54,826 nucleotides of DNA from Acidobacteriota bacterium (GCA_028875575.1 JAPPDF010000080.1:39114-93939), one strand, 5' to 3'. Shown: positions 9,507 through 18,876, numbered from the stretch's first letter. Numbers and translations are program-made. The notes: generated by a model from the sequence alone, not told the origin.

Positions 9507-10754
9507 TCAGGTGGTTCCTTCCGCCAGGCCGTTTGAGGAATCTTCCCCGACCCTCTTGATCTCGGACCCGTCCTCCAAAGCGCCCTGTCCGGCGACCACC
9601 ACTCGATCCCCGGCAGAAATCCCCTTCAAGATTTCGATACTTCCATCCTCTTCATAGCCCAGTTGCACGGGCACTCGCCGGGCCACGCCGTTGTCGGCCA
9701 GAAAGACGAAGGTCTCCCCGTCCCGTTCCAACACGGCCCGCTTGGGAACCAGGATGGCATCGGGGCGCACGTCGGTCTGAATGGCCACCCTGACAAACCC
9801 GCCCGGCATGAATCCCTCGGTTGCGGGAGTGAGTTCCACCGTGACCTTTACAGTACCACTGGAGGTATCGACCACCGGACTGACCCGCACCACGCGTCCC
9901 ACACCCTCGACATCCTCATCCGCACCCAGGCGCACCGAGGCCGTCTGTCCGGGGCGGACCCGGCGTGCCTCCCGCTCCGACAGGAAGACGTCGGCATACA
10001 GAGGAGAGAAGGCTCCCAGCTTGAACAGCTTGTCGGCGCTGCGAATACTCTTGCCCAACTCCATGGTGCGTTCGGTGATCCGCCCTCCAAAAGGAGCCGT
10101 GATCCGGGTATGGGAGATCTCGAGTTCGGATTTGCGGATCTCCGCCTCCAGCTCCTGCACGCGGTGGACAAGCTCCCGGGTCTCCGAGGCCGAGACCCGC
10201 TCGTCGTGCCCCAGCTCGTCCAGTTGATACCTCACCTGGTCGTACTCCCGCTCGCTGATGAGCTGCTCCTCGTAGGCTTCCTGCAGGCGCTGGCGCTCGT
10301 TCTCGGTGTTGGCGATCTGTACCTTGGCCTTCTCCCGTCGGATGCGGGCCTTTTCCAACTGCAATTTGGCCTGGGCCAGTTTTTCCCGGGCCAACTCCAA
10401 CTGGATCCGGAGAGAACGGTCATCCAGGCGCCCCAGGAGCTGCCCTTGCCTGACGAGGTCCCCCTCTTCCACCAGCAGGCTCTGGACGATTCCCTCGGTT
10501 TGCGCCTTGACCTCGACTTCTCTCAGCGGCCTCAGATTGGAAGTGGAGGAGAGGTGGTGGGTGATCCGGTCCCGTCTGGCCTGGGCCAGTTCCACCGGGG
10601 CAGCCGCAGCGCCGTTATCGCGGCCGCCGGTGGCTGAAGGAGATCCTTTAGGGGAAGCGGTCGGGTTTTCCGGCTTTTGCCTGAGAAAATACCCGGCGGC
10701 CGCCAACACCACCAGCAGGATCAGGAACCCATAGACTTTGGTCCGTTTGCTCAT
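9507..10754 (-). CDS. RND efflux periplasmic adaptor (membrane fusion protein, HlyD/AcrA type)
   Basis: 415 residues from the chosen ATG at 10754. The open frame extends to 10859, but the predicted membrane anchor KVYGFLILLVVLAAAGYFL directly follows the chosen Met. The order is: N-terminal anchor, lipoyl-like half (EVKAQTEGIVQSLLVEEGDLVRQGQLLGRLD), a long Lys/Glu/Gln-rich coiled-coil hairpin of about 100 residues, and the second lipoyl half (ITAPFGGRITERTMELGKSI). A beta-barrel follows, then a C-terminal membrane-proximal domain (ILVPKRAVLERDGETFVF). It bridges the inner-membrane RND proteins to an outer-membrane channel. It is the first gene of the leftward operon. Confidence 0.93.
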   Translation of the reverse strand: MSKRTKVYGFLILLVVLAAAGYFLRQKPENPTASPKGSPSATGGRDNGAAAAPVELAQARRDRITHHLSSTSNLRPLREVEVKAQTEGIVQSLLVEEGDLVRQGQLLGRLDDRSLRIQLELAREKLAQAKLQLEKARIRREKAKVQIANTENERQRLQEAYEEQLISEREYDQVRYQLDELGHDERVSASETRELVHRVQELEAEIRKSELEISHTRITAPFGGRITERTMELGKSIRSADKLFKLGAFSPLYADVFLSEREARRVRPGQTASVRLGADEDVEGVGRVVRVSPVVDTSSGTVKVTVELTPATEGFMPGGFVRVAIQTDVRPDAILVPKRAVLERDGETFVFLADNGVARRVPVQLGYEEDGSIEILKGISAGDRVVVAGQGALEDGSEIKRVGEDSSNGLAEGTT

Positions 10755-11048
10755 GGCAGGCCTGGTGTCCTGTCTCGGGGCATGACTGCCCGCGATGAAC
10801 CGGGGGGCGCTGAACGGACCGGACGAAGGCAAACCAGCCGGCGACCCGGGCGCGCACAATCGCGGTCATTTCCCAGTTGTTGCCGGTTTCCTGAATCGAG
10901 GGTGAAGCTGGTGACCTTCCGGCGCCGTAAGGCTGTTCCCAACCCGTTCCAAATCAAGGTTAGCATGAATCATCAGTTCGGGTCGGAATAAGGTAGGGGC
11001 AGCGAGGTCCGAGCTTGAGGTCAGCCGTATCCCTCCGACATCCCTCTG
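10755..11048. other. Divergent intergenic region between efflux operon and miaA block
   Basis: About 350 bp separate the leftward efflux operon from the rightward miaA operon. The stretch must hold the efflux promoter, but I could not pick out a convincing -35/-10 pair on the minus strand. I see no palindrome strong enough to name as an operator and no regulator gene. The rightward promoter is listed separately. Confidence 0.4.
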
Positions 11049-11077
11049 TTTACATTGGAACCGGGATGGAGTAGATT
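11049..11077 (+). promoter_or_regulatory. Predicted sigma70-type promoter for the miniprotein-miaA-hfq-hflX operon
   Basis: TTTACA at 11049-11054, a 17-bp spacer, and TAGATT at 11072-11077. The predicted transcription start would be about 20-25 bp before the miniprotein ATG at 11107. The hexamers are near consensus in otherwise GC-rich DNA. Confidence 0.5.
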
Positions 11078-11106
11078 TTTTCCCAGTTCCGGGCAGGAAT
11101 CGGGTC

Positions 11107-11199
11107 ATGAGGCCGTCGCGAGTGCAACTGTTGGGGCTCTGCATCCTGGCGACGCTCCTGTTTGCCTACCTGGCCCTTCGTATCTGGCTCTGGTCTTGA
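11107..11199 (+). CDS. Predicted 30-residue single-span membrane miniprotein upstream of miaA
   Basis: ATG at 11107, preceded by AGGA with 9-nt spacing. It encodes MRPSRVQLLGLCILATLLFA and ten further residues ending IWLWS, then TGA at 11197-11199. The N-terminus is basic (two Arg) and the rest is one hydrophobic helix, a typical shape for small membrane proteins. The stop overlaps the TTG that I take as the miaA start (TTGA), which suggests translational coupling. Because the frame is short, chance cannot be excluded. The promoter upstream, the ribosome site and the overlap support it. I know no family for it. Confidence 0.5.
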   Translation: MRPSRVQLLGLCILATLLFAYLALRIWLWS

Positions 11200-12185
11200 C
11201 GAATCCACCCCTCATCGCTGTTCTGGGACCGACCGCAAGCGGAAAATCCAACCTGGCGCTCCGGCTTGCCAGACGATTCCGGGGTGAGATCGTCGGTTGC
11301 GACTCGGTGCAGGTCTACCGGTTTCTGGACATCGGCACCTCCAAGGTACTCAAGCCCGAGCAGGCCGGCATCCCTCACCACCTGATCGACTTTCTCAATC
11401 CCGACCAGGAATTCACCGCCGGCCAGTACATGGCTCTGGGCCGCAGGGTCTTGTCGGAAATCGGACAGCGGGGAAACCTGCCTCTGGTGGCGGGGGGCAC
11501 CGGGCTCTACCTGCGCGCACTGCTGAACGGTCTCTTCGACGGCCCCTCCCGCTGTGAATCGCTGAGGGGGCGCTTGCAACAGCAGGCCCGTCGCAAGGGG
11601 GACGCCCACCTCCACCGCCTGCTGGCGAGAGTGGACCCGGAGTCGGCCCGGCGCATATCAGCCAGGGACCAGCACAAGATCATACGCGCCCTGGAAGTCT
11701 ATTTTCTGACCGCCAAGCCCATCTCGCTTCACTTTCGAGACGGCGCTGAGAAATTGAAGGGGTTCCGGCTGCTGAGGATCGGGCTCGACCCGTCGCGGGA
11801 CCGGCTCTACCGCAGAATCGAAGAGCGCGTCGACCGCATGTTTGCCGGCGGATTGGTGGAGGAGGCCCGCTCCATCCTGGCCAGGGGCTATTCTCCCGGC
11901 TGCAAGCCTCTCCAATCGCTCGGATACCTCCAGGTGGTGCAGTTTCTGCAGGGAGAGATTTCCCTGCAGACAGCCGCTGACGCTACCAAACAGGCCACAC
12001 GGAACTACGCCAAACGACAGTTGACCTGGTTTCGAAAGGAAGAAAAGGTGATCTGGTTTCCGGGATTCGGGGATGAAGATTCCCTCGGGTCCAATGTTGA
12101 AGCTTGCGTGGCGGATTTCATCCAGGCTGGGACAAGTAGGCAATCGGGCTCGTCGACCCGTCCGGCGCTCTTGTCCGCCCCCTAG
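11196..12185 (+). CDS. miaA: tRNA dimethylallyltransferase MiaA
   Basis: 329 residues from a TTG start. It transfers a dimethylallyl group from DMAPP to N6 of A37 in tRNAs reading UNN codons, the first step of ms2i6A synthesis. The P-loop GPTASGKS lies at about residues 11-18. [15 protein letters not shown] and PHHLIDF follow, as do [11 protein letters not shown] and the C-terminal [18 protein letters not shown], which is diagnostic for the family. The reading frame is open upstream to 11055, but family alignment places the start just before [16 protein letters not shown], which is the TTG overlapping the miniprotein stop. hfq and hflX follow, the same order as in Enterobacteria. Confidence 0.95.
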   Translation: MTNPPLIAVLGPTASGKSNLALRLARRFRGEIVGCDSVQVYRFLDIGTSKVLKPEQAGIPHHLIDFLNPDQEFTAGQYMALGRRVLSEIGQRGNLPLVAGGTGLYLRALLNGLFDGPSRCESLRGRLQQQARRKGDAHLHRLLARVDPESARRISARDQHKIIRALEVYFLTAKPISLHFRDGAEKLKGFRLLRIGLDPSRDRLYRRIEERVDRMFAGGLVEEARSILARGYSPGCKPLQSLGYLQVVQFLQGEISLQTAADATKQATRNYAKRQLTWFRKEEKVIWFPGFGDEDSLGSNVEACVADFIQAGTSRQSGSSTRPALLSAP

Positions 12186-12253
12186 GGGGCTCCGGGGCTG
12201 CTTTGCCCCACCGGACCCGAACCCGACGGGTATTCAGGAGAATCAGGAGATCC

Positions 12254-12547
12254 ATGGAAAAGCAACCGCACAATATTCAGGATGTCTTTCTCAACCGTCT
12301 TCGCAGGGAGAAGCTGCCCGTAACCGTCTTTCTGACAAGCGGAGTCAAGTTGACCGGCCGAATCAAAAGCTTCGACAAGTACGCGGTCATTCTGGAATCC
12401 GCCCAACGGGACCAACTGATCTTCAAACACGCCATCTCGACCGTTGTGACATCCAAATCGGCCCCCGCCGCTTCGGCCCCACCCTCGTCGCCTTCCGAAC
12501 CGCCCTCACCGGCAGCACAGGACTCCGAACCGGAGCCTTCGAACTGA
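12254..12547 (+). CDS. hfq: RNA chaperone Hfq
   Basis: 97 residues with AGGAGA directly upstream of the ATG at 12254. The Sm-like core covers residues 5-68: [20 protein letters not shown], the Sm1 motif, then the Sm2 motif FKHAISTVV, which corresponds to the YKHA signature. The tail (about residues 72-97) is Ser/Pro/Ala/Glu-rich and probably disordered. It forms a hexameric ring that pairs small RNAs with mRNAs. The miaA-hfq-hflX context makes the call firm. The adjacent hflX start lies 1 bp past the stop, so the two are translationally coupled. Confidence 0.97.
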   Translation: MEKQPHNIQDVFLNRLRREKLPVTVFLTSGVKLTGRIKSFDKYAVILESAQRDQLIFKHAISTVVTSKSAPAASAPPSSPSEPPSPAAQDSEPEPSN

Positions 12548-12548
12548 A

Positions 12549-13844
12549 ATGGATGTCGCCGCCCCGGACAGGGAAAACGTCATACTGGTGGGATGCGAGC
12601 TGAAGCGACCCGTCAGTCCGGCTGCCGGCAGAGGAGCCGGGCTGAGCCTGGAGGAATCGCTGGATGAGCTGGCGGCCCTGGCTTCCGCCGCCCGAGCCAG
12701 GGTGGCTGCGCGCCTGCTTCAGCAACGGTCCCGCTACGATCCAGGCTATCTGATCGGCAAGGGCAAGGTGGAGAGTCTGAAAGGACTGCTGGATCGGCAC
12801 CGGGCCGACACCGTGATCTTCGACGACAACCTTTCTCCGGCTCAGCAACGAAACATCGAGCGCGCGCTCGACTGCAAGGTGGTCGATCGAACCCAGCTCA
12901 TCCTGGACATCTTCGCCAGCCGTGCGCGAACCCGGGAGGGAAAGCTGCAGGTGGAGCTGGCCCAGCTCGACTACTGGCTGCCTCGATTGGGAGGACGGGG
13001 AGTGGAACTGTCCCGTCTGGGAGGAGGAATCGGGACGCGCGGGCCGGGTGAGACCAAGCTGGAGACGGATCAACGCAAGATCCACCAGAGAATTCACAAG
13101 ATCAAACGCGATCTCCAGCGGGTGAGGGCGCACCGGCAGCTGCACCGCTCCTTTCGCCAATCCGTTCCCGTTCCCACCGTCTCGCTGGTCGGATACACCA
13201 ATGCCGGCAAATCCACCCTCTTCAATGCCCTGACCCGATCGGACACCCTGGCCTCCCGCCAGCTCTTCGCCACTCTGGATCCCCTGCTGCGCCGCATCCG
13301 GCTGCCTTCCAAGCGGGAAGTGATCCTATCCGACACGGTCGGTTTCATCAGCAAGCTTCCCGCCACCCTGGTCTCGGCCTTTCGGGCCACCCTGGAGGAA
13401 ATCGGGGAAGCGCAACTGTTGCTGCATGTGATCGATTGCTCCAGCCCCCGCGCCGAACACCAGCGATCCTCGGTGCTCAAGGTGCTGGAGGAGCTGGGGG
13501 ATTCGGGCAAGGCGACCCTGGAGGTCTACAACAAGGCCGACCTGCTGGAGCAACCGCCCCGGCTTCCCCCGGGGGACAACGTCCTGAAGGTATCGGCGCT
13601 GCGACGCCAGGGGATCTCCAGGCTTCTGGAGAGGATCGACGAGTCCATTTCCGGGGATCCACTGGTCCGGGCGAGCTTTCGCGTAGAGGCCCGGCAGGGG
13701 GAACTGCTGGCTCAGATCCATGCCCAGGGCCGGCTGGTTCGCCGGGAGGTTCGAGACAGCCAGGTCCTGCTGGAAGTGGAAGCCCCGCGCTCCGTGGTGG
13801 AAAAGCTCAGGCAGCTCGATGGCCGGTCACGGGGGTTGGGTTAG
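12549..13844 (+). CDS. hflX: Ribosome-splitting GTPase HflX
   Basis: 431 residues. The N-terminal nucleotide-binding domain is followed by the linker VELSRLGGGIGTRGPGETKL (around residues 152-171), a hallmark of HflX. The G domain has GYTNAGKST at about 215-223 (G1), DTVGF at about 262-266 (G3) and NKAD near 328 (G4). HflX binds the 50S subunit and rescues stalled or heat-damaged ribosomes. The start lies one base after the hfq stop. The C-terminal domain is complete. Confidence 0.96.
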   Translation: MDVAAPDRENVILVGCELKRPVSPAAGRGAGLSLEESLDELAALASAARARVAARLLQQRSRYDPGYLIGKGKVESLKGLLDRHRADTVIFDDNLSPAQQRNIERALDCKVVDRTQLILDIFASRARTREGKLQVELAQLDYWLPRLGGRGVELSRLGGGIGTRGPGETKLETDQRKIHQRIHKIKRDLQRVRAHRQLHRSFRQSVPVPTVSLVGYTNAGKSTLFNALTRSDTLASRQLFATLDPLLRRIRLPSKREVILSDTVGFISKLPATLVSAFRATLEEIGEAQLLLHVIDCSSPRAEHQRSSVLKVLEELGDSGKATLEVYNKADLLEQPPRLPPGDNVLKVSALRRQGISRLLERIDESISGDPLVRASFRVEARQGELLAQIHAQGRLVRREVRDSQVLLEVEAPRSVVEKLRQLDGRSRGLG

Positions 13845-14044
13845 TCCGCAATCGCATCGGCCCGCGCCCGATTCCTTAACCCATTCCCTTGCCAAGCCTC
13901 CCGGACTTGCGGGTCTGAAGGGCCCGAAGGACCCTGGTGCATGGAAAATCATGCTAAAATGCATGGGACCGGCAGGCGCGTTCCAACGGCCCTTTTTCCG
14001 GTCCAGCCCACCTCGAGGACAGGGCCAACCCCCACCGCCGATTG

Positions 14045-15157
14045 ATGACAGCCCATAAATTAGTCTTCACCAACGTCATACACCGCCCCGTCCGGGCCTT
14101 CGTCAGCGTTCTGGCCATCAGCCTCGAAGTCATGCTGATCCTGTTGGTGATCGGTGTCTCCAACGGCATGATTGAAGACAACGCCGACCGCCAGAAGAAC
14201 ATCGGCGCCGATGTAATCGTTCGGCCGGCCAATGCGCCCCCGCTCTTCTTTACCACCGGCAGCACCATCATCCCCGAGGCCGTGGCCGAGACCCTGGCCC
14301 GGCTGGATTCGGTACGGTCGGTGACGCCCATTCTCTACCTGGCTCAACTGAAGGGAGGCTGGAGGACCGTCTACGGCATCGACCTGCCGAGCTTCGAGGC
14401 CGTGGCCGGCAACCTGGAATTCCTGGAGGGCCGCGGCTTCAGCGGGCCGGAATCGCGGGAAGCCATCGTCGACGACCTGCACGCCAGATCGAACGGCCTG
14501 GCCGTGGGCGATCGCTTCGACCTGAAGGGCCAGTCGTTCCAGGTGGTGGGCATCTACCGTAACGGCATCGGGGGCCGAGTCTACGTTCCCATCAGGAGCC
14601 TGCAAACCATCACGGACAAGGCCGGTCAGGCCTCCACCTTTCTGGCCAAGCTCTACGATTCCGAGCAGTTGCAGGCAGCCATGGCCCAGATGCGAGACCT
14701 GGTTCCCAACATCAACGTCACCTCCATGCGGGAGTGGGTCTCCCTGCTGAGAAACGGTCGACCTCCCGCTTACGGCACGTTCCTGACCGGGGTCGTCGGC
14801 GTGGCCATTTCCATCGGCTCCTTTGCCTGCTTCCTGTCCATGTATACCACCATCGCCGAACGAACCAGGGAAATCGGCATCCTGAAATCCCTGGGAGCCC
14901 GCAAGGGCTACATCGTCAACCTGGTGATGATGGAAATAGTGGTGCTCTGCCTGACCGGCCTTCTGGCCGGATTCCTGCTGACCTTCCTGGGCCTGCAGGT
15001 CCTCCGGTACCTCTATCCCGCTCAGATACTCCTGATACCACCTCTCTGGGTAGCGCTCACGGTCCTCTTCGTCTCCGCCAGCGGGATTATCGGAGGGCTC
15101 TATCCGGCCCTCAAGGCGGCGGGCAGCGATCCCGTCAAGGCACTTTCCTACGAATAG
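14045..15157 (+). CDS. ABC transporter permease, MacB/FtsX type
   Basis: 370 residues. One N-terminal membrane helix (AFVSVLAISLEVMLILLVIGVSNG) is followed by a roughly 190-residue periplasmic MacB-PCD-like domain. Three C-terminal helices then appear, with ERTREIGILKSLGARKGYI between the first two, the standard FtsX-family loop contacting the ATPase, and PALKAAGSDPVKALSYE at the end. Such permeases work with a LolD/MacB-type ATPase in lipoprotein release or export. None is encoded next to it: the preceding gene is hflX and a repeat follows. The ATG at 14045 is preferred to the TTG three bases earlier. Confidence 0.88.
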   Translation: MTAHKLVFTNVIHRPVRAFVSVLAISLEVMLILLVIGVSNGMIEDNADRQKNIGADVIVRPANAPPLFFTTGSTIIPEAVAETLARLDSVRSVTPILYLAQLKGGWRTVYGIDLPSFEAVAGNLEFLEGRGFSGPESREAIVDDLHARSNGLAVGDRFDLKGQSFQVVGIYRNGIGGRVYVPIRSLQTITDKAGQASTFLAKLYDSEQLQAAMAQMRDLVPNINVTSMREWVSLLRNGRPPAYGTFLTGVVGVAISIGSFACFLSMYTTIAERTREIGILKSLGARKGYIVNLVMMEIVVLCLTGLLAGFLLTFLGLQVLRYLYPAQILLIPPLWVALTVLFVSASGIIGGLYPALKAAGSDPVKALSYE

Positions 15158-15229
15158 GGATTCCGGTCGACCGAGCCTGCCGGCGAACCCCGTTCCCGGT
15201 GGCGACCAGCGGTCTCAAGGCGGGTTTGG

Positions 15230-15478
15230 CTAGCCCGCATTTCTTACCAGGGGGCGTGATCATGGCGCAGGCATTTTCCCCTCAGCGCGTGCTCGGGAGC
15301 GAAGAGCGTAGCGGTCACTACGGTCGAGCGAGCATGGATGCGCTGAGGGGAAAAGGACCAGCCAGGGCGCGCCCAGCGCCGTGTGTCACCGCAAGGCGTC
15401 CCCATCGGACCACCAAGTTTCTGAAAATAAATGGCCTTTCATCATGAATCCAGCGACCTGGTGAGAAATGCGGGCTAG
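15230..15478. mobile_element. MITE-like non-coding element with terminal inverted repeats
   Basis: A 249-bp element bounded by 21-bp inverted repeats at 15230-15250 and 15458-15478, differing at one position, each ending in CTAG. An internal inverted repeat of 15 bp (15274-15288 against 15340-15354; TTTTCCCCTCAGCGC and its complement) frames a hairpin. No open frame of interest lies inside. This architecture fits a miniature inverted-repeat element mobilised by another transposase. CTAG may be part of the ends or a duplicated target. The element accounts for most of the 407-bp gap between the permease and the sialidase-like gene. Confidence 0.65.
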
Positions 15479-15564
15479 AGTCCAAATCGGCGCCACGGGC
15501 TTGATGCGCCCGTGGCTTGGGCCTATACTGCTAACCCCAACCCCACAAATGATGGAGGACAACC

Positions 15565-16812
15565 ATGCACGGCACAGCCACCCGCCGGCAAATACTTCAG
15601 GGGATGGGCGCTCTGGCTGTCGGACTGGCCTACGGCGCCCCGTCGGCGGTTTTTGCCGGCGCCCGCGTTCACTCCAAGCGGGTGATCAGCATGCAACCCC
15701 GGCTCTATCACGGCTGGCCCACCCTGGCCAGGCGCCGCAACGGCGAACTGCTGCTGGTGTGCTCGGGCGGCCGGGAATCCCATGTCTGCCCCTTCGGCCG
15801 GGTGGAGCTGATGCGCTCCCGGGACGAGGGGCGGCACTGGAGTTTTCCGCGGGTGTTGATCGACGGGCCCATCGACGACCGGGATGCAGGCGTGGTGGAA
15901 ACCGCCGAGGGGTCACTGCTGGTCACCACCTTCACCTCTATCGGCTATGCCGACATCCTGGCCCGGGCCGAAGAGCTGGAATCACAGGGGAAACCCCACT
16001 GGACCCGAGAGAAACTGGAGCGCTGGCAGGCCATTCACCGCCGCATCACGCCCGCGGAGCGCGAGATCGAGTTGGGCAGCTGGATGATCCGCTCCACTGA
16101 CGGCGGCCGGAGCTGGTCAGCTCCCTATCGCTGCCCGGTCAACAGTCCCCACGGCCCCATTCAGCTCTCCGACGGACGGCTGCTCTACCCCGGCAAGATC
16201 TTCTGGTACGGCCCCAGCGGCCAATCCAAGGGGCGCATCGGGGTCTGCGAGTCCACCGACGACGGCCAGAGCTGGCGCTGGCTGGCGGAAATCCCGACCC
16301 GGGAGGGCGACGACCTGGACGGCTACCACGAGCTGCATGGCGTGGAAACAACCGAAGGAACCCTGGTCGCCCATATCCGCAACCACAACACCGCCAACGA
16401 GAGGGAGACGCTGCAGAGCCGATCCACCGACGGAGGGAAGACCTGGTCGGTTCCACGCGCCCTCGGGGTGTGGGGACTGCCGTCCCACCTGCTTAAGCTG
16501 CGGGACGGGCGCCTGGTGATGTCTTACGGTTATCGCCGTCCCCCTTATGGAAACCAGGCCCGCGTCAGCGAGGACCACGGCCGCACCTGGTCCGGCGCCA
16601 TCACCATCTCCGGAGACGGCATCTCCAGCGACCTGGGTTATCCCTCCACGGTCGAGTTGAACGACGGCTCCCTGCTGACGGCCTGGTATGAAGTGATGGA
16701 CAACCCTGTGCCCAAGACACCGCCTTCCCAGGAACGTGTCCAGCGGCACCTGGAGATGGCCTCCCGCCCGGATCTGGCCGTGCTGCGACAGGCCCGCTGG
16801 ACCCTCGACTGA
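15565..16812 (+). CDS. Tat-exported sialidase-family (BNR/Asp-box) protein
   Basis: 415 residues. The N-terminus carries a Tat-like signal (TRRQILQGMGALAVGLAYG) with probable cleavage after AVFAGA. At least five Asp-box motifs of the S-x-D-x-G-x-x-W type are visible (SRDEGRHW, STDGGRSW, STDDGQSW, STDGGKTW, SEDHGRTW), which mark blades of a six-bladed propeller. It therefore belongs to the exo-alpha-sialidase-like superfamily. True sialidase activity is not shown; many such proteins in environmental bacteria act on other glycans. The ATG is preceded by GGAGGAC. It lies directly after the MITE-like element and 38 bp ahead of nudC. Confidence 0.85.
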   Translation: MHGTATRRQILQGMGALAVGLAYGAPSAVFAGARVHSKRVISMQPRLYHGWPTLARRRNGELLLVCSGGRESHVCPFGRVELMRSRDEGRHWSFPRVLIDGPIDDRDAGVVETAEGSLLVTTFTSIGYADILARAEELESQGKPHWTREKLERWQAIHRRITPAEREIELGSWMIRSTDGGRSWSAPYRCPVNSPHGPIQLSDGRLLYPGKIFWYGPSGQSKGRIGVCESTDDGQSWRWLAEIPTREGDDLDGYHELHGVETTEGTLVAHIRNHNTANERETLQSRSTDGGKTWSVPRALGVWGLPSHLLKLRDGRLVMSYGYRRPPYGNQARVSEDHGRTWSGAITISGDGISSDLGYPSTVELNDGSLLTAWYEVMDNPVPKTPPSQERVQRHLEMASRPDLAVLRQARWTLD

Positions 16813-16850
16813 GGGACTCGGGGGTCACCGTCCGGATTTCCTTCAAGCCG

Positions 16851-17681
16851 ATGCCTGACCGATTCCTGCCTGCCGTCACTCCTCCCGAGGACCTTCAGGC
16901 ACCCGCCTGGTGGTTCGCCTTCCGTGGAGAACTGCTCCTGGTCCAGGTCCGCAACGGCTCCACCTCCATTCCCCTGCTTCACCACCCCCGGGACCTGAGC
17001 CTGCGTTGCCTGCGGAGTCAGTACCTGGGGGTTCTGGACGGCAGACACTGTTTCTCGGCTGAATTGCACCAGGAGAGCCGGCCCGCTTCCGGGATGGCCT
17101 TCGGCAACCTGCGCGCCCTCTACCCCTCCCTGGGAGACCGGCTCTTCGCCCTGGCGGGCCGGGCCAAGCAGATCGTGGACTGGGACCGGAACCACCAGTT
17201 CTGCGGACGGTGCGGCGCGGCCACGGTTGCTCACGAGCGGGACCGCTCGCGGACCTGTCCGAGCTGCGGACTGGAGAGTTTCCCCCGCCTGTCTCCGGCC
17301 GTCATCGTGCTCATCGCCCGGGGGGAGGAGTTGCTGCTGAGTCGTTCTCCTCACTTCCCCGCCGGCGTCTACAGCATTCTGGCCGGCTTCGTCGAGCCGG
17401 GAGAAACCCTGGAGGAGGCGGTTGAACGGGAAATCGCCGAAGAGGTGGGCCTTCGGGTCAGAGACATCCGTTACGTGGCCAGCCAGCCCTGGCCCTTCCC
17501 TAATTCGTTGATGCTGGGCTTTCGGGCGGAATACGCCGGAGGGGAGCTGAACATGGACCCGGAGGAGCTGGAGGACGCCGGCTGGTACCGTCCACCCGAC
17601 CTGCCCGGGCTCCCCTCTCCCGCCAGCATCGCCCGGCGTTTGATCGACGAATTCCTGCGGGAACACGGCCACGCTTCCTGA
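16851..17681 (+). CDS. nudC: NADH pyrophosphatase / NAD-decapping Nudix hydrolase NudC
   Basis: 276 residues. It hydrolyses NAD(H) to NMN(H) and AMP, and in E. coli removes NAD caps from RNA. An N-terminal NUDIX-like domain is followed by a zinc ribbon with Cys at about 118, 121, 136 and 139 (CGRCG...CPSCG). The Nudix box then runs from G179 (GFVEPGETLEEAVEREIAEE). The NudC-specific signature SQPWPFPNS is at about 211-219. All key residues are present. It follows the sialidase-like gene closely on the same strand. Confidence 0.95.
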   Translation: MPDRFLPAVTPPEDLQAPAWWFAFRGELLLVQVRNGSTSIPLLHHPRDLSLRCLRSQYLGVLDGRHCFSAELHQESRPASGMAFGNLRALYPSLGDRLFALAGRAKQIVDWDRNHQFCGRCGAATVAHERDRSRTCPSCGLESFPRLSPAVIVLIARGEELLLSRSPHFPAGVYSILAGFVEPGETLEEAVEREIAEEVGLRVRDIRYVASQPWPFPNSLMLGFRAEYAGGELNMDPEELEDAGWYRPPDLPGLPSPASIARRLIDEFLREHGHAS

Positions 17682-17740
17682 GGAGCGTGCCGAGCCTGAT
17701 GCCGGCCACGTCCAAGCCAATCGAAAGCGAGGTCCGATCC

Positions 17741-18835
17741 ATGCCAAAAACGTCCGTCACCATACTGGGAGGAGGCAATACCGCCTTCTCGACCGCCGCC
17801 AGCCTCACCCTGCGCGGGTTCGAGGTGACCCTGTTCGAGATCGAGGGGTTTGAAGCCAGCCTGGATCCCGTCCTAGACGCAAGCATCATCCACCTGTTGG
17901 GAGCACACGGCGAGGGTCCCGCCAGGATCCGGTGTCTGACAACCGACATCGAGGAGGCCCTGGCGGCGTCCGAACTGGTTCTCCTGATCGTCCCGGCCTA
18001 CGCCCACAAGCCCTTCGCGGAAGTGTGCGCACCCCACCTCGACTCCCGCCACACCGTGGTGCTGATGCCGGGCACCCTGGGGGCGCTGGAATGGTCGCAC
18101 ATCCTGCGCCGGCGGGGTGGAGCCCGGGCCACCCTGGCCGAGGTGGACACCGCGCCTTATGTCTGCCGCAAGACGGCTCCCGACACGGCCACCATTTGGG
18201 GTACGGTAAGCGGTCTGGGAGTGGGCGTGCTGCCGGCGTCGGAAACTTCCAGGGTCCGAGAGGCGCTGGAGCCGCTCTTCCCCGGCATGCAGATCTATCC
18301 CGATGTGATGGCTTGCGGTCTGGCCGCCATGAATCCCGTGGTCCATCCCGCCGGCGTGCTCCTCAATGCCGGCAGAGTGGAGTACTCCAAGGGGGATTTC
18401 TACTTCTATGAAGAGGGCGTCACGCCCTCGGTGGTCAAGGTCATTCAGCAGGTGGATGAGGAGCGCCGCGCGGTGGCCGAAGCCTTGGGCTATGAACTCT
18501 GCCCGGTGGCGGAGGCCTTCCACCAGGCCGGCTTCGGACCCCGGGGCGACCTGTGGGCCGCCATCAACGGAAGCTGGATGCTGACCCGCCTGAAGGCGCC
18601 CGGGACCCTGGAGAGCCGCTGGCTGACCGAAGACATCCCCTACGGCCTGGCCGCCTGGGCCTCGGTGGGAAGCCAGTTCGGGGTGCCGACACCCACCATG
18701 CGCAGCCTGGTCGACATCGGATCCATCGTCATGGGTTTCGACGCCTGGAAAGAGGGCCGCGGGGTCGACCGACTGGGGATCTCGGGGATGAGCAAGGAGG
18801 GGCTGCAGGCGTTTCTGAAAACTGCTTCCACGTAG
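17741..18835 (+). CDS. NAD/NADP octopine/nopaline (opine) dehydrogenase family protein
   Basis: 364 residues from the ATG at 17741; the frame is open to 17687, but the Rossmann strand begins right after the chosen start (TSVTILGGGNTAFSTAASL). The second half has AMNPVVHPAGVLLNAGRVEY, the conserved His-containing region of the opine dehydrogenase helical domain. The family reductively couples a 2-oxo acid to an amine or amino acid, or runs in reverse. The substrate is unknown. With the hyu, FAH and aminotransferase genes it fits an amino-acid-rich catabolic lifestyle. Closely related sequences are often annotated simply as NAD(P)-binding dehydrogenases. Confidence 0.85.
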   Translation: MPKTSVTILGGGNTAFSTAASLTLRGFEVTLFEIEGFEASLDPVLDASIIHLLGAHGEGPARIRCLTTDIEEALAASELVLLIVPAYAHKPFAEVCAPHLDSRHTVVLMPGTLGALEWSHILRRRGGARATLAEVDTAPYVCRKTAPDTATIWGTVSGLGVGVLPASETSRVREALEPLFPGMQIYPDVMACGLAAMNPVVHPAGVLLNAGRVEYSKGDFYFYEEGVTPSVVKVIQQVDEERRAVAEALGYELCPVAEAFHQAGFGPRGDLWAAINGSWMLTRLKAPGTLESRWLTEDIPYGLAAWASVGSQFGVPTPTMRSLVDIGSIVMGFDAWKEGRGVDRLGISGMSKEGLQAFLKTAST

Positions 18836-18876
18836 CCCGAGTATCCAAGCGGAAGGCGCGCTTGCCTGACGCAAAC

